A stretch of DNA of 64,000 bases from the NCBI GenBank assembly GCA_945882095.1, contig CAMCWF010000001.1, forward strand, positions 124,001 to 188,000. The letters are read 5' to 3'. Numbering within the stretch: position 1 is the stretch's first letter; every line of letters begins with the position of its first letter. The notes below the pieces were generated by a model, which was not told the origin of the DNA, ran no database searches, and saw nothing but the letters and a program-made list of their open reading frames with translations. Below are positions 1-10,761 of this stretch, in pieces. The DNA comes from Chryseobacterium gleum (GTDB taxonomy: Bacteria > Bacteroidota > Bacteroidia > Flavobacteriales_D > Crocinitomicaceae). Position numbers and translations under genes: made by a program.

Positions 1-2191
1 TGTAGATAGAATTAAACCCTTGACGGTCAGATTTTAACTGTTCCATTAAGGTATGTGTCAACCTTGAATTGGTATGTGTCCAGATGTCAATGATTTGATT
101 GTAACGCTCATTGTTGGTGATCAATCCCATGTTATAATTAGCCATTACTTCTTTTACATCGGTAGAGGCTTTAGAAACCAAGGCTTCTTTTTCTTTCGGG
201 ATGATAATGTCATCAAGGTTAAACGATAACCCTCCTTTGAACGCCATGTCATATCCTAGGGATTTGATATCGTCAAGGAATTGTGCCGTTCTGGAAGTTC
301 CTGAAATTTTCAATACTTCCCCGATGATGTCACGCAACGCTTTTTTGGTTAATACATCATTGATAAAACCAACTTCTCTAGGCACTTTTTCATTGAAAAG
401 TACACGACCACAGGTGGTTTCAATCAATTTAAGTACAGGAACCCCTTGTTCATCAAGATCATAGGATTTCACTTTGATTCTTGCGTGAAGGTCTAGTTTT
501 CGTTCGTTTAAGGCAATGATTACTTCTTTTGGAGAATAGAAAATACCATCTTGTCCTTTCACTACATCATCCTCAGTAGATAGCTTTCCTTTGGTCATGT
601 AATACAGACCCAAAACCATATCCTGGGAAGGAACGGCAATCGGAGCACCATTGGCAGGGTTAAGGATATTGTGCGATGCAAGCATCAACATTTGAGCCTC
701 AAGGATGGCTGCATTTCCAAGGGGTAAGTGAACCGCCATTTGGTCACCGTCAAAGTCGGCGTTGAATGCGGTTGTTACCAAAGGATGTAAACGAATGGCT
801 TTTCCTTCAATCAATTTCGGTTGAAAAGCTTGGATTCCCAAACGGTGAAGTGTTGGTGCACGGTTTAGCAATACAGGGTGACCTTTTAATACATTTTCAA
901 GGATGTCCCAAACCACTGGTTCTTTTCGGTCTACAATTTTCTTTGCAGATTTCACTGTTTTCACGATGCCACGTTCAATCATTTTACGAATGATAAACGG
1001 TTTGTAAAGTTCCGCAGCCATATTTTTGGGAAGCCCACATTCGTGAAGTTTCAAATCAGGACCAACGACAATTACAGAACGGGCTGAATAATCCACCCTT
1101 TTACCGAGTAGGTTTTGACGGAACCTACCTTGTTTTCCTTTCAATGAATCAGAAAGTGACTTAAGGGCACGATTGGATTCTGTTTTAACCGCGCTGGATT
1201 TTCTTGAATTGTCAAAAAGTGAATCTACCGATTCTTGAAGCATCCTTTTTTCGTTTCTTAAGATCACTTCAGGCGCTTTGATCTCGATCAATCTTTTAAG
1301 TCGATTGTTACGAATGATTACACGTCGGTAGAGGTCATTCAAATCCGAAGTTGCAAATCGTCCACCATCAAGGGGAACCAAAGGACGCAATTCAGGTGGA
1401 ATCACAGGTACCACTTTCACAATCATCCATTCAGGACGGTTGTCAATTCTTTTTTGAGAATCACGCATTGCTTCCACAACTTGAAGTCTTTTGAGGGCTT
1501 CATTTTTACGTTGTACGGAGGTTTCATCTTCCGCAGAAGCGCGCAATTGGTGAGACATAGATTCAAGATCCATGCTCTTAAGCAAATCATATAATGCTTC
1601 AGCGCCCATTTTGGCAATGAATTTATTGGGATCTGTATCGTCTAAGAAATGGTTGTCTTTCAAAGCAGGATTCTCAATAATATCGAGGTATTCTTCTTCC
1701 GTCAAGAAGTCAAATTTCTTAAGCGCAAGTCCTTCCATTTCGGTAGTCATACCGGCTTGGATCACCACATAACGCTCATAATAGATGATTTGATCTAACT
1801 TTTTGGTAGGCATCCCAAGGAGGTAACCAATTTTGTTTGGAAGCGAGCGGAAATACCAAATATGAGCCACAGGAACAACCAAGGAAATATGTCCTGTTCG
1901 TTCTCTTCGCACTTTTTTCTCGGTAACTTCTACCCCACAACGGTCACAAACGATTCCTTTGTATCGAATGCGTTTGTATTTACCACAGTGGCATTCATAA
2001 TCTTTAACGGGTCCAAAAATACGTTCACAAAACAAACCATCTCGTTCCGGCTTGTAGGTTCTGTAGTTAATGGTTTCCGGTTTAAGTACTTCACCACTTG
2101 AGTGCTCTAGAATAATCTCTGGTGAGGCCAAAGAAATGGTTATTTTACTAAAGCTATTTTGTTTTTTTGGGGTTTCTTTTTTCAAAGCCAT
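1..2191 (-). CDS. rpoC: DNA-directed RNA polymerase subunit beta' (N-terminal part)
   Basis: Encodes the N-terminal 730 residues of the RNA polymerase beta' subunit; the gene runs off the left window edge. The N-terminal zinc-ribbon cysteines are visible (CHCG...CDRCG, about residues 68-88), and the Mg-binding loop [10 protein letters not shown] places the three catalytic aspartates at about 479, 481 and 483. It starts with ATG 28 bases after the rpoB stop, in the order rplK-rplA-rplJ-rplL-rpoB-rpoC found in nearly all bacteria. The visible part shows no frameshift. It forms the active-site cleft with RpoB. Confidence 0.98.
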   Translation of the reverse strand, partial: MALKKETPKKQNSFSKITISLASPEIILEHSSGEVLKPETINYRTYKPERDGLFCERIFGPVKDYECHCGKYKRIRYKGIVCDRCGVEVTEKKVRRERTGHISLVVPVAHIWYFRSLPNKIGYLLGMPTKKLDQIIYYERYVVIQAGMTTEMEGLALKKFDFLTEEEYLDIIENPALKDNHFLDDTDPNKFIAKMGAEALYDLLKSMDLESMSHQLRASAEDETSVQRKNEALKRLQVVEAMRDSQKRIDNRPEWMIVKVVPVIPPELRPLVPLDGGRFATSDLNDLYRRVIIRNNRLKRLIEIKAPEVILRNEKRMLQESVDSLFDNSRKSSAVKTESNRALKSLSDSLKGKQGRFRQNLLGKRVDYSARSVIVVGPDLKLHECGLPKNMAAELYKPFIIRKMIERGIVKTVKSAKKIVDRKEPVVWDILENVLKGHPVLLNRAPTLHRLGIQAFQPKLIEGKAIRLHPLVTTAFNADFDGDQMAVHLPLGNAAILEAQMLMLASHNILNPANGAPIAVPSQDMVLGLYYMTKGKLSTEDDVVKGQDGIFYSPKEVIIALNERKLDLHARIKVKSYDLDEQGVPVLKLIETTCGRVLFNEKVPREVGFINDVLTKKALRDIIGEVLKISGTSRTAQFLDDIKSLGYDMAFKGGLSFNLDDIIIPKEKEALVSKASTDVKEVMANYNMGLITNNERYNQIIDIWTHTNSRLTHTLMEQLKSDRQGFNSIY

Positions 2192-2219
2192 TTTTATTGC
2201 TTAAAATCTAATTAATCAA

Positions 2220-5200
2220 TTAATCTAAGGACACGTTCAAACACAATCCGCGCAATTCATGCAACAATACATTGAATGATTCTGGGATACCTGGTTCAGG
2301 AATAACATCACCTTTCACAATTGCTTCATACGCTTTTGCTCTACCGATAACATCATCGGATTTAACGGTAAGTAATTCTTGAAGGATATTCGCAGCACCA
2401 AATGCTTCGATTGCCCAAACCTCCATCTCACCAAATCTTTGACCTCCAAATTGGGCTTTACCACCCAAAGGTTGTTGTGTAATCAATGAGTATGGCCCGA
2501 TGGATCTGGCGTGCATTTTATCATCTACCATGTGAGAAAGTTTCAACATATAGATGATTCCAACGGTAGCTGGTTGGTGAAAACGTTCACCGGTACCACC
2601 GTCATACAGATAGGTTTTTCCCGATTTTGGAACACCTGCTTTTACAGTCCATTCATCAATTTCAGCAGGGCTGGCACCATCAAAAATCGGCGTTGCAAAC
2701 TTGATTCCTAATTTTTCACCTGCCCAACCAAGAACGGTTTCGTAAATCTGTCCTAAGTTCATACGAGAAGGTACACCCAACGGATTCAATACGATGTCGA
2801 CTGGGGTTCCATCTTCCAAGAAAGGCATGTCTTCTTGACGAACGATGTTGGCTACGATTCCTTTGTTACCATGTCTTCCCGCCATTTTATCTCCAACTTT
2901 CAGTTTTCGTTTTTTGGCAACGTACACTTTTGCAAGTTTCACAATTCCTGCTGGAAGTTCATCTCCTACAGAAATATGGAATTTTTTACGTTTGTAATTT
3001 CCAAAGAGGTCGTTTGATTTGATGCTAAAATTATGGATCACTCGGCTGATCATTTGGTTAATTTTCTCATCAGAGGTCCAATTCAAAGGATTGATTATGG
3101 TATAATCCAATGCCATGAGCACTTTGGTAGAAAACTTAGTTCCTTTTTTGATCAGTTCTTCCTTAAAGTTATTGAATACACCTGAGGATTTGTTCTCTCC
3201 GATGATGGTCAATAATTTTTCGGCCAATTTTTCTTTTAGCTCGTAGTGTTCTTTTTGAAATTCCGCATCTAAGATTTCCAAAATTGGTTTGTCTTGGCTC
3301 TTGGTTTTACGGTCTTTAACAGCACGAGAGAAAAGTTTTTTGTTGATTACCACACCTCTAAGTGAAGGTCCTGCTTTTAGGGAAGCATCTTTCACATCTC
3401 CAGCTTTGTCTCCAAATATTGCACGCAATAATTTTTCCTCTGGGGATGGATCGGTTTCACCTTTAGGCGTAATTTTTCCAATCAGGATGTCTCCTTCTTT
3501 AATCTCAGCGCCGATGCGAATCAATCCATTTTCATCTAAGTCCTTGGTTGCTTCTTCGCTCACATTTGGAATGTCAGAGGTAAGCTCTTCCATTCCTCTT
3601 TTTGTATCACGTACTTCCAAAGAATACTCATCAATATGAATCGAGGTAAAGATGTCATTTCGAACCACTTTTTCAGAGATTACGATGGCATCCTCAAAGT
3701 TGTAACCTTTCCAAGGCATGAAAGCTACTTTCATGTTTTGTCCAAGTGCCAACTCCCCTTTTTGGGTGGCATATCCCTCGCAAAGTACTTGGTCTTTCGC
3801 CACGCGATCTCCTTTTTGGACAATCGGTTTAAGGTTCATACAAGTACTTTGGTTTGTTTTTGCAAACTTGGTCAGGTTGTATTTTTTTACTTCACTGTCG
3901 AAGGAAACCAATTTATCTTCATCGTTCCAATCGTAACGAATTATGATTTCATTGGCATCAACGTATTCAACCACACCTGGTCCTTCAGCGTTCACCAACA
4001 CACGAGAGTCTCTTGCCACCAATTCTTCAATACCGGTACCGACAATCGGCGAACTTGGTTTGATCAAAGGTACAGCTTGACGTTGCATGTTTGATCCCAT
4101 TAGGGCACGGTTGGCATCATCATGTTCTAGGAACGGAATGGAGGAAGCCGCAATCGATGCGATTTGGTTGGCTCCAACGTCCATAAGGGTAAGGTCTTTT
4201 GGTTTCACCACTGGGAAATCTCCTTCATACCTTGCTTTAACAACATCGGATAAGAAATTTCCTTTGTCATCCACAATTGCATTCGCTTGAGCGATGGTTT
4301 TCCCATCTTCTTCTTCAGCGGCTAGGTACAATGGCTCTTCTGTAAGTACAACTTTACCATTGTCAATTTTACGATATGGAGTTTCAATGAAACCTAATTT
4401 ATTTACTTTGGCGAAAACGCAAAGCGAAGAAATTAGACCAATGTTTGGACCTTCTGGCGTTTCAATGGTACACAACCTACCGTAGTGGGTGTAGTGAACG
4501 TCCCTTACCTCAAATCCTGCTCTTTCACGAGATAAACCGCCAGGCCCTAGTGCTGAAAGTCTACGTTTGTGCGTAACTTCTGACAAAGGATTGGTTTGGT
4601 CCATGAATTGAGAAAGTTGATTGGTTCCAAAGAAGGAATTGATAACTGAGCTCAATGTTTTCGCGTTGATCAAGTCAATAGGGGTAAATACCTCATTGTC
4701 TCTCACGTTCATTCTTTCACGAATGGTACGGGCCATTCTGGCAAGACCTACTCCGAATTGTGCGTACAATTGTTCACCAACGGTTCTAACGCGACGGTTG
4801 GAAAGGTGATCGATATCATCCACATCCGCTTTAGAGTTGATCAATTCAATTAGGTATTTTACAATTTCAATGATGTCTTGTTTTGTAAGTACCCTTGATG
4901 TTTCTTCTGCGTTTATTTTAAGTTTTTTATTTAACCTAAAACGTCCTACTTCACCAAGATCATAGCGTGTATCCGAGAAGAATAATTTTTCGAAAACACC
5001 TTTTGCGGTTTCGAAATCTGGTGGATCTGCGTTTCGTAATTGTCGGTAGATGTACTCAATTGCTTCTTTTTCAGAATTGGTTGCATCTTTTTGAAGGGTG
5101 TTATAGATAATAGTATAATCAATGGCATTTGCATTTTCTTTGTGCAAGATGATTGATTTAGCCCCTGAATTCAGGATGTCTTCAAGGTGTTTTTCTTCGA

Positions 5201-6029
5201 TCAGAAGTTCACGGTCAAGAACAACTTCATTTCTTTCAATTGAAACTACTTCTCCAGTATCTTCATCTACGAAATCTTCGATCCAGGTTTTAAGAACCCT
5301 TGCTGCCAACCTACGTCCAACCAATTTTTTAAGGATTGCTTTGGTAATTTTGACTTCATCGGCAAGGCCAAAGATTTCAAGGATGTCGCGGTCGGTCTCA
5401 AAGCCCATTGCCCTAAAAAGGGTGGTAAGGGGTAATTTTTTCTTTCTATCAATGTAAGCATACATGATGCTGTTAATGTCGGTAGCAAATTCAATCCAAG
5501 AACCTTTGAAAGGGATGATTCTTGCTGAATATAATTTTGTTCCATTTGCATGGCGAGATTGTCCAAAGAACACCCCTGGTGAGCGGTGTAATTGAGAAAC
5601 GATTACGCGTTCAGCACCGTTTACAACGAAGGAACCTTTCGGTGTCATGTAAGGAATGGTACCTAAATAAACATCTTGAACGATGGTTTCGAAATCTTCA
5701 TGTTCCGGATCGGTACAATACAATTTCAATTTTGCCTTTAGGGGAACACTGTATGTAAGTCCTCTTTCGATACATTCTTCTATGGAATAACGAGGGGGAT
5801 CAATGAAATAATCAAGAAACTCTAAAACGAACTGGTTTCTGGTATCCGTTATCGGGAAGTTTTCAGCGAACACTTTAAAGAGTCCTTCACTTTCCCTGTT
5901 TTCTGGAGTTGTTTCCAATTGAAAAAACTCTCGAAAGGATTTTAATTGAATCTCCAAGAAATCTGGATATTCAAAGAAATTTTTGCTTGATGCGAAGTTT
6001 ATTCGGTTTGAATTCGTTTTTGTTGCCAA
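2220..6029 (-). CDS. rpoB: DNA-directed RNA polymerase subunit beta
   Basis: Complete beta subunit, 1269 residues, the usual length for Bacteroidetes. The rifampicin-binding region is intact, with [20 protein letters not shown] followed by LSALGPGG. The positions equivalent to E. coli D516, H526 and S531 carry wild-type Asp, His and Ser, so rifampicin sensitivity is expected. The C-terminal [14 protein letters not shown] segment that contacts beta' is present. It lies between rplL and rpoC on the same strand, preceded by a 97-base spacer containing a hairpin. Confidence 0.99.
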   Translation of the reverse strand: MATKTNSNRINFASSKNFFEYPDFLEIQLKSFREFFQLETTPENRESEGLFKVFAENFPITDTRNQFVLEFLDYFIDPPRYSIEECIERGLTYSVPLKAKLKLYCTDPEHEDFETIVQDVYLGTIPYMTPKGSFVVNGAERVIVSQLHRSPGVFFGQSRHANGTKLYSARIIPFKGSWIEFATDINSIMYAYIDRKKKLPLTTLFRAMGFETDRDILEIFGLADEVKITKAILKKLVGRRLAARVLKTWIEDFVDEDTGEVVSIERNEVVLDRELLIEEKHLEDILNSGAKSIILHKENANAIDYTIIYNTLQKDATNSEKEAIEYIYRQLRNADPPDFETAKGVFEKLFFSDTRYDLGEVGRFRLNKKLKINAEETSRVLTKQDIIEIVKYLIELINSKADVDDIDHLSNRRVRTVGEQLYAQFGVGLARMARTIRERMNVRDNEVFTPIDLINAKTLSSVINSFFGTNQLSQFMDQTNPLSEVTHKRRLSALGPGGLSRERAGFEVRDVHYTHYGRLCTIETPEGPNIGLISSLCVFAKVNKLGFIETPYRKIDNGKVVLTEEPLYLAAEEEDGKTIAQANAIVDDKGNFLSDVVKARYEGDFPVVKPKDLTLMDVGANQIASIAASSIPFLEHDDANRALMGSNMQRQAVPLIKPSSPIVGTGIEELVARDSRVLVNAEGPGVVEYVDANEIIIRYDWNDEDKLVSFDSEVKKYNLTKFAKTNQSTCMNLKPIVQKGDRVAKDQVLCEGYATQKGELALGQNMKVAFMPWKGYNFEDAIVISEKVVRNDIFTSIHIDEYSLEVRDTKRGMEELTSDIPNVSEEATKDLDENGLIRIGAEIKEGDILIGKITPKGETDPSPEEKLLRAIFGDKAGDVKDASLKAGPSLRGVVINKKLFSRAVKDRKTKSQDKPILEILDAEFQKEHYELKEKLAEKLLTIIGENKSSGVFNNFKEELIKKGTKFSTKVLMALDYTIINPLNWTSDEKINQMISRVIHNFSIKSNDLFGNYKRKKFHISVGDELPAGIVKLAKVYVAKKRKLKVGDKMAGRHGNKGIVANIVRQEDMPFLEDGTPVDIVLNPLGVPSRMNLGQIYETVLGWAGEKLGIKFATPIFDGASPAEIDEWTVKAGVPKSGKTYLYDGGTGERFHQPATVGIIYMLKLSHMVDDKMHARSIGPYSLITQQPLGGKAQFGGQRFGEMEVWAIEAFGAANILQELLTVKSDDVIGRAKAYEAIVKGDVIPEPGIPESFNVLLHELRGLCLNVSLD

Positions 6030-6072
6030 GGCGAATATTTTAATTGAAATTAATAAAAGGACGTACTATAAA

Positions 6073-6110
6073 CAGGACAAGGCATCCGAATAAATCGATT
6101 GCCTGTCCTG
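6073..6110 (-). promoter_or_regulatory. Hairpin in the rplL-rpoB spacer (attenuator or processing site)
   Basis: Two arms, 6073-6079 and 6104-6110, pair perfectly over seven bases. After a one-base bulge they continue for four more pairs, closing a 15-base loop. No T-run follows on the minus strand, so it is not a full terminator. E. coli has an attenuator and RNase III site in the same spacer; the similar role here is inferred from position only. Confidence 0.5.
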
Positions 6111-6126
6111 CAAAACCATGGATTAA

Positions 6127-6507
6127 TTACTTAACCTCAACCTCAGCTCCAGCCTCTTCAAGAGATTTCTTAAGTGCTTCGGCTTCGTCTTTAGAAACTG
6201 CTTCTTTCAAGGTAGAAGGTGCAGCGTCAACTAAATCTTTAGATTCTTTAAGGCCATTTCCAGTAAGTTCTTTAACAAGTTTAACTACTGCAAGTTTGTT
6301 TGGTCCACAACCTTTCAAGATTACGTCGAATTCTGTTTGCTCTTCTACAGCTTCTGCTTCAGCGCCACCGCCGCCACCAGCGACCATAACTGCTGCTGCA
6401 GCTGCAGGTTCGATTCCATATTCTTCCTTAAGAATTGCTGCCAATTCATTTACTTCTTTTACGGTTAAGTTAACCAACGTTTCCGCTATTTGCTTTAATT
6501 CAGCCAT
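6127..6507 (-). CDS. rplL: 50S ribosomal protein L7/L12
   Basis: Complete 126-residue L7/L12, the stalk protein that recruits translational GTPases to the large subunit. An N-terminal helical dimerisation domain (about 1-35) is followed by an Ala/Gly-rich hinge (about 36-55). The conserved C-terminal domain begins at about residue 58 ([25 protein letters not shown]). It lies 30 bases after rplJ, the gene for the protein that carries it on the ribosome. Confidence 0.99.
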   Translation of the reverse strand: MAELKQIAETLVNLTVKEVNELAAILKEEYGIEPAAAAAVMVAGGGGGAEAEAVEEQTEFDVILKGCGPNKLAVVKLVKELTGNGLKESKDLVDAAPSTLKEAVSKDEAEALKKSLEEAGAEVEVK

Positions 6508-6537
6508 TTTATTTGTTTTTAAAAGGATTTATAACTA

Positions 6538-7062
6538 TTAATTTTCTCTTTCTTCGAGGGTTTTAAGGATCCCTGCTATTTTACCACCTGCGCCTTTAAG
6601 ACCTGACAATACATTTTTCATTGGGCTCTGTAACAAACCAACGATTTCTCCGACCAATTCTTCTTTAGATTTGAGCGTTTCAAGCGCCAGTAATTGGTCA
6701 TCGCCTACAAAAATTGCTTCTTCAATGTAGGCACCTTTTAGGATTGGTTTTGGAGATTTCTTACGTAATTCTGAAATCAATCTTGCGGGTGCATTCGCTT
6801 CTTCGCTAATCATCATGGAGGTAGAACCTTTCAAAAGGTTTTTCAATTCCCCATAATTCTTACCTTCTACACGATCCATTGCTTTTTTAAGAAGTGCGTT
6901 TTTCACTACTTTCAAAGAAATGTTTGATTGATAGCATTTTCTTCTTAGGTTGTTGATTGATTCAACCGTTAGATCAGCAGTATCTGTCAAGTAGAGTATG
7001 TTGGATGCAGATAATTCAGCGACCAAATCCTCGATGTATTTTGCTTTTTCTTCTCTTGTCAT
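6538..7062 (-). CDS. rplJ: 50S ribosomal protein L10
   Basis: Complete 174-residue L10, which anchors L7/L12 dimers to 23S rRNA at the stalk base. The N-terminal rRNA-binding domain and the C-terminal helix that carries L12 are both present. The gap from rplA is only 10 bases. The long L10-binding leader known upstream of E. coli rplJ therefore cannot be there, and any autoregulation must act from another site. Confidence 0.98.
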   Translation of the reverse strand: MTREEKAKYIEDLVAELSASNILYLTDTADLTVESINNLRRKCYQSNISLKVVKNALLKKAMDRVEGKNYGELKNLLKGSTSMMISEEANAPARLISELRKKSPKPILKGAYIEEAIFVGDDQLLALETLKSKEELVGEIVGLLQSPMKNVLSGLKGAGGKIAGILKTLEEREN

Positions 7063-7072
7063 TTTAAAATTA

Positions 7073-7768
7073 TTAAGCAGTTACGGATTTGGTATCTATT
7101 TGAATTCCGGCACTCATTGTAGAGCTCAATGCAATACTTTTGATGTAGGTTCCTTTCGCTGCGGAGGGCTTTAATTTAAGGAGCGTTAGAATAAGCTCAC
7201 TTGCATTTTCTTGAAGTTTCGAGCCTTCGAAGCTAACTTTTCCAACAGACGTATGAACGATACCATTCTTGTCTACTTTAAAATCAATTTTTCCTGCTTT
7301 CACTTCTTGAACTGCTTTAGCCACATCCAAGGTAACTGTACCTGTTTTCGGATTTGGCATAAGTCCACGTGGACCTAAAATCCTACCTAGGGCACCTACT
7401 TTACCCATCACGCTAGGCATCGTAATGATTACATCGACATCGGTCCAACCGCCTTTGATTTTGGCGATGTAGTCGTCTAATCCAACGTAATCTGCACCTG
7501 CCGCAGTCGCTTCTGCTTCTTTGTCTGGGGTACACAAAACGAGGACTTTCATGTCTTTACCGGTTCCATGCGGTAGGGCTACGGTACCTCTTACCATTTG
7601 ATTGGCTTTACGAGGATCGACACCTAGGCGCACAGCGATATCAACAGACGCATCAAATTTGGTAGTTGTAATTGACTTCACCAAATTACAAGCTTCGCTC
7701 AGCGAATATGCCTTCTCTAAATCTACTTTAGACAAGACTTCCTTTCTTTTCTTTGAAATTCTTTTCAT
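7073..7768 (-). CDS. rplA: 50S ribosomal protein L1
   Basis: Complete 231-residue L1 of the mobile L1 stalk. Family signatures include [20 protein letters not shown] near the N-terminus and the central [20 protein letters not shown] stretch. It follows rplK by nine bases and probably shares its transcript. In other bacteria L1 represses rplK-rplA translation by binding its own mRNA; a candidate site lies upstream of rplK. Confidence 0.99.
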   Translation of the reverse strand: MKRISKKRKEVLSKVDLEKAYSLSEACNLVKSITTTKFDASVDIAVRLGVDPRKANQMVRGTVALPHGTGKDMKVLVLCTPDKEAEATAAGADYVGLDDYIAKIKGGWTDVDVIITMPSVMGKVGALGRILGPRGLMPNPKTGTVTLDVAKAVQEVKAGKIDFKVDKNGIVHTSVGKVSFEGSKLQENASELILTLLKLKPSAAKGTYIKSIALSSTMSAGIQIDTKSVTA

Positions 7769-7777
7769 GTCGTTAGA

Positions 7778-8224
7778 TTATTTGAGTTTTGGAGGTTCAC
7801 CGCCTTTTACAACTACACCCATGCTTCGTGCTGTACCAGCAACCATGGTCATGGCTGCGTCAACGGTAAAGCAATTTAAATCAGGAAGTTTATCCTCCGC
7901 AATCAAGCGAATCTGGTCCCACGAAATGGAACCAACTTTGGATTTATTAGGTTCAGAGGAACCTTTCTTGATTTTCGTTTGCTCTACAATTTGCACTGCA
8001 GCTGGGGGCGTTTTTAAAACGAATTCAAATGATTTGTCTGCATAGACAGTGATCACAACTGGGACCACTTTTCCGGGTTTATCTTGGGTTCTGGCATTAA
8101 ACTGCTTACAGAATTCCATGATGTTTACCCCTTTTGCACCAAGTGCCGGACCGATAGGTGGCGAGGGATTCGCTGCACCTCCTTTGATCTGTAATTTGAT
8201 CAAAGCTACTACTTCTTTAGCCAT
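7778..8224 (-). CDS. rplK: 50S ribosomal protein L11
   Basis: Complete 148-residue L11 of the GTPase-associated centre, also needed for RelA-type stringent signalling. The proline-rich N-terminus ([20 protein letters not shown]) and the C-terminal rRNA-binding domain ([15 protein letters not shown]) are intact. An 81-base spacer separates it from nusG, the largest gap between nusG and rplL, which suits a regulatory leader. Confidence 0.99.
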   Translation of the reverse strand: MAKEVVALIKLQIKGGAANPSPPIGPALGAKGVNIMEFCKQFNARTQDKPGKVVPVVITVYADKSFEFVLKTPPAAVQIVEQTKIKKGSSEPNKSKVGSISWDQIRLIAEDKLPDLNCFTVDAAMTMVAGTARSMGVVVKGGEPPKLK

Positions 8225-8251
8225 TTATTCACATTTTATGTAGTCAAACAT

Positions 8252-8287
8252 AAGTACTATCGGGAAGCTTGTTTCGATTTCCTTACT
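8252..8287 (-). promoter_or_regulatory. Candidate L1-binding leader hairpin upstream of rplK
   Basis: On the minus strand AGTA and TACT pair at the base, and GGAA and TTCC pair above. The two helices are separated by one base on the left and CGATAG on the right. A short double helix with an asymmetric GAT-containing internal loop is the general form of L1 targets on mRNA and 23S rRNA. The hairpin sits just before rplK-rplA. This is inference from shape; no alignment was possible. Confidence 0.35.
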
Positions 8288-8305
8288 CCTACGGTTATTA
8301 CATCC

Positions 8306-8872
8306 TTAAACCTCTTTTTCTACTTGCATGTAGCTTAATTCAAGCAAGTTTTTTCTACCAAATATTTTAACCATCACTTTCAATTTCTTCTTATCCTCGT
8401 TAATCTCATCGATTATACCGGTAAAGTTATTGAAAGGACCATCGATTACTTTTACACCTTCTCCTATTACGAATGGAATTCTGACCTCTTCTTCATTTTC
8501 AGCGAGCTCGTCTACTTTCCCAAGGATTCTGTTTACCTCAGCCAAGCGCATTGGAACGGGTTCTCCACCCTTTTCAGAGCCTAAGAAACCAATTACATTG
8601 GTGATGCCTTTGATGATGTGAGGAACTTCTCCAATCAAAGCAGCTTCAATCAAAACGTAACCAGGTAAATAAGATCTTTCTTTGTTTACTTTTTTACCAT
8701 TTCTAATTTGAAACACTTTTTCGGTAGGAATCAGTACTTGCGATACATATTCATCGAGTTTGTGACGTGAAATTTCAAGCTCAAGAAGTTCTTTTACCTT
8801 TTTTTCTTTGCCGCTCACTGCGCGAACCACATACCACCTTTTTGGAATTTCCGACATTTCTTTTGTTGTCAT
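8306..8872 (-). CDS. nusG: Transcription termination/antitermination protein NusG
   Basis: Complete NusG of 188 residues. The NGN domain contains RWYVVRAVSGKEKKVKELLE and the lead-in to YLPGYVLIEA; the C-terminal KOW domain contains VIDGPFNNFTGIIDEI. The start chosen is the ATG that overlaps the secE stop by one base (TAATG), which points to translational coupling. A start 30 bases further upstream is possible but would lie inside secE and add a non-conserved tail. NusG binds RNA polymerase to promote processivity and couples it to Rho or ribosomes. Confidence 0.97.
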   Translation of the reverse strand: MTTKEMSEIPKRWYVVRAVSGKEKKVKELLELEISRHKLDEYVSQVLIPTEKVFQIRNGKKVNKERSYLPGYVLIEAALIGEVPHIIKGITNVIGFLGSEKGGEPVPMRLAEVNRILGKVDELAENEEEVRIPFVIGEGVKVIDGPFNNFTGIIDEINEDKKKLKVMVKIFGRKNLLELSYMQVEKEV

Positions 8873-9087
8873 TAATAAATAAATCCGAGAAGTCCTCTCC
8901 AAGTATCGCCTTGTTTACCTGTAATACCAAAGGTGAAATCCATTCCAAATACCATTGCTGAGAAGAGGATGATGGATATCAAGACAATGATTGTGTTGTT
9001 TTGTAATTCTTTCCATGTTGGCCACGTAACATTGTGCAACATTTCCGAATACGTTTCCAAGAAGTAGGTTCTAAATTTATGAAACAC
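8872..9087 (-). CDS. secE: Preprotein translocase subunit SecE
   Basis: Small 71-residue SecE of the single-membrane-span type common outside Gammaproteobacteria. The cytoplasmic amphipathic helix carries the conserved VTWPTWKEL motif (about 20-28). One transmembrane helix follows at about 33-52, then a short periplasmic tail. It clamps SecY in the SecYEG channel. The place between tRNA-Trp and nusG is the standard one. Confidence 0.97.
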   Translation of the reverse strand: MFHKFRTYFLETYSEMLHNVTWPTWKELQNNTIIVLISIILFSAMVFGMDFTFGITGKQGDTWRGLLGFIY

Positions 9088-9106
9088 AGTACTTTTATTT
9101 TAATTG

Positions 9107-9179
9107 CACGGGCGGTAGGATTCGAACCCACGACCAATGGTTTTGGAGACCACCACTCTACCAGCTGAGCTACACCCGT
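9107..9179 (-). tRNA. trnW: tRNA-Trp (anticodon CCA)
   Basis: A full cloverleaf folds: acceptor stem ACGGGTG with CGCCCGT, anticodon loop CTCCAAA reading CCA, and T-loop TTCGAAT. The discriminator is G73, as expected for tRNA-Trp. The CCA tail is not encoded. It lies between tuf and secE, as in many bacteria. Confidence 0.97.
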
Positions 9180-9181
9180 TT

Positions 9182-9208
9182 AAAAAGGGGAGCAATTTGA
9201 CTCCCCTT
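9182..9208 (-). terminator. Intrinsic terminator-like hairpin after tuf
   Basis: On the minus strand GGGGAG pairs with CTCCCC around an eight-base loop, followed directly by TTTTT. It stands between the tuf stop and tRNA-Trp, so it probably reduces read-through from the very abundant tuf message into secE-nusG. Part of the transcription must pass it unless a weak promoter lies in the short space before tRNA-Trp. Confidence 0.7.
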
Positions 9209-9232
9209 CTGTAAACTTATTTAATAACTCAA

Positions 9233-10420
9233 TTAAGAAATGATTTCAGTTACTTGACCCGCACCTACGGTTCTACCTCCTTCACGTATGGCAAAACGAA
9301 GTCCTTTGTCCATTGCAACAGGAACGATCAATTTAACATTGATGGTAACGTTGTCACCTGGCATAACCATTTCACGACCATCTGTCAAGAAAATCTCTCC
9401 GGTTACATCGGTTGTACGGAAATAGAATTGAGGACGGTATTTGTTATGGAATGGCGTATGACGTCCACCTTCTTCTTTTTTCAAAACGTAGATTTCAGCT
9501 TTGAATTCATGGTAAGGTTTAGTTGAACCTGGTTTACAGATAACCATCCCTCTTTTAATTTGTGTTTTTTCAATACCACGTAGCAACAAACCAACGTTGT
9601 CACCTGCTTCACCGCGGTCAAGGATTTTACGGAACATTTCTACCCCAGTTACGGTAGAAGAAAGTTTAAGGTCACCCATTCCTAAGATGTCTACAGTCTC
9701 ACCTGAGTTGATAACACCTGTTTCGATACGACCTGTTGCTACAGTACCACGACCGGTAATTGTAAATACGTCTTCGATAGGCATCAAGAACGCTTTATCG
9801 ACATCCCGTGGAGGCAATTCGATGTATGTATCTACTGCTTCCATCAATGCTTCAACGGTTGCAACCCATTTCTCTTCTCCATTCAATGCACCCAAGGCAG
9901 AACCTTGAATTACTGGAGCATTGTCACCATCATATTTGTAGAAAGACAACAATTCACGGATTTCCATTTCAACCAACTCCAAAAGCTCCTCATCATCAAC
10001 CATATCCACTTTGTTCATGAATACAACCATTCTAGGAACACCTACTTGGCGACCTAAAAGAATGTGCTCACGTGTTTGAGGCATTGGTCCGTCGGTAGCA
10101 GCAACCACAAGGATTGCTCCGTCCATTTGGGCAGCTCCTGTTACCATGTTTTTTACGTAGTCAGCGTGACCTGGACAGTCAACGTGCGCATAGTGACGGT
10201 TTGCCGTTTCATACTCAATGTGAGATGTGTTAATGGTAATACCACGCTCCTTTTCCTCAGGGGCGTTATCAATTGAGGAGAAGTCTCTTACTTGAGCCAA
10301 TCCTTTTGACGCTAATACGCTGGAAATTGCAGCAGTTAGCGTAGTTTTACCGTGGTCAACGTGTCCAATGGTTCCAATGTTCACGTGTGGTTTCGAACGA
10401 TCGAAATTTTCCTTAGCCAT
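9233..10420 (-). CDS. tuf: Elongation factor Tu
   Basis: Complete EF-Tu of 395 residues, the GTPase that delivers aminoacyl-tRNA to the ribosome. The G-domain motifs are present: P-loop GHVDHGKT, switch [22 protein letters not shown], and NKVD. Domains II and III are complete and it ends VTEIIS. It lies downstream of four tRNA genes, as E. coli tufB does. No fusA or rpsG is adjacent, so this is the tRNA-linked tuf copy. Confidence 0.99.
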   Translation of the reverse strand: MAKENFDRSKPHVNIGTIGHVDHGKTTLTAAISSVLASKGLAQVRDFSSIDNAPEEKERGITINTSHIEYETANRHYAHVDCPGHADYVKNMVTGAAQMDGAILVVAATDGPMPQTREHILLGRQVGVPRMVVFMNKVDMVDDEELLELVEMEIRELLSFYKYDGDNAPVIQGSALGALNGEEKWVATVEALMEAVDTYIELPPRDVDKAFLMPIEDVFTITGRGTVATGRIETGVINSGETVDILGMGDLKLSSTVTGVEMFRKILDRGEAGDNVGLLLRGIEKTQIKRGMVICKPGSTKPYHEFKAEIYVLKKEEGGRHTPFHNKYRPQFYFRTTDVTGEIFLTDGREMVMPGDNVTINVKLIVPVAMDKGLRFAIREGGRTVGAGQVTEIIS

Positions 10421-10472
10421 TTTACTTATTTGTTACTTAGTTAATACTCGTTTTAATTTACACTTATAATAA

Positions 10473-10488
10473 AGATGCCGAAGCATCT
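10473..10488 (-). terminator. UUCG-capped hairpin between tRNA-Thr and tuf
   Basis: A six-pair stem AGATGC/GCATCT is closed by TTCG, an exceptionally stable tetraloop. On the minus strand a short T-rich tract follows. It may release or protect the 3' side of the tRNA cluster transcript ahead of tuf. It could act as a partial terminator or as an RNA processing boundary; the sequence does not decide. Confidence 0.5.
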
Positions 10489-10500
10489 GTTTTTTTATTG

Positions 10501-10572
10501 AGCCAATGACGAGATTTGAACTCGTGGCCTCTTCCTTACCAAGGAAGCGCTCTACCCCTGAGCTACACCGGC
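10501..10572 (-). tRNA. trnT: tRNA-Thr (anticodon GGT)
   Basis: Cloverleaf with acceptor GCCGGTG/CATTGGC, anticodon stem CTTCC/GGAAG around TTGGTAA (anticodon GGT), and T-loop TTCAAAT. CCA is not encoded. It is the last of four tRNA genes before tuf. Confidence 0.96.
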
Positions 10573-10582
10573 ACTCAAAGAG

Positions 10583-10655
10583 AGCGGGAGACGAGATTCG
10601 AACTCGCGACGTTCAGCTTGGAAGGCTGACGCTCTACCAACTGAGCTACTCCCGC
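10583..10655 (-). tRNA. trnG: tRNA-Gly (anticodon TCC)
   Basis: Cloverleaf with acceptor GCGGGAG/CTCCCGC, anticodon stem TCAGC/GCTGA around CTTCCAA (anticodon TCC), and T-loop TTCGAAT. CCA is not encoded. It is 10 bases upstream of tRNA-Thr(GGT) in the minus direction. Confidence 0.97.
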
Positions 10656-10669
10656 ATATATTACCTTCG

Positions 10670-10752
10670 TGGGGAGAGCAGGATTCGAACCTGCGAAGGT
10701 GTACACCAACAGATTTACAGTCTGTCCTCGTTAGCCACTTGAGTATCTCCCC
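10670..10752 (-). tRNA. trnY: tRNA-Tyr (anticodon GTA)
   Basis: Class II tRNA with a long variable arm, 83 bases. Acceptor GGGGAGA pairs with TCTCCCC, the discriminator is A73 as usual for tRNA-Tyr, and the anticodon loop CTGTAAA reads GTA. CCA is not encoded. Confidence 0.97.
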
Positions 10753-10761
10753 AACACTCCG

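Noticed and set aside
3636-4094. A 152-codon plus-strand open frame antisense to rpoB
   Set aside because: The minus strand encodes an unbroken, highly conserved RpoB here. The frame has unusual composition, no recognisable domain and no promoter.
4600-4720. Rifampicin-resistance substitutions in rpoB
   Set aside because: All main resistance positions in the cluster are wild type.
6044-6541. A 165-codon plus-strand open frame opposite rplL
   Set aside because: It is Ala/Ser/Pro-rich because it mirrors the Ala/Glu-rich L7/L12 codons, and it spans the rplL-rpoB hairpin.
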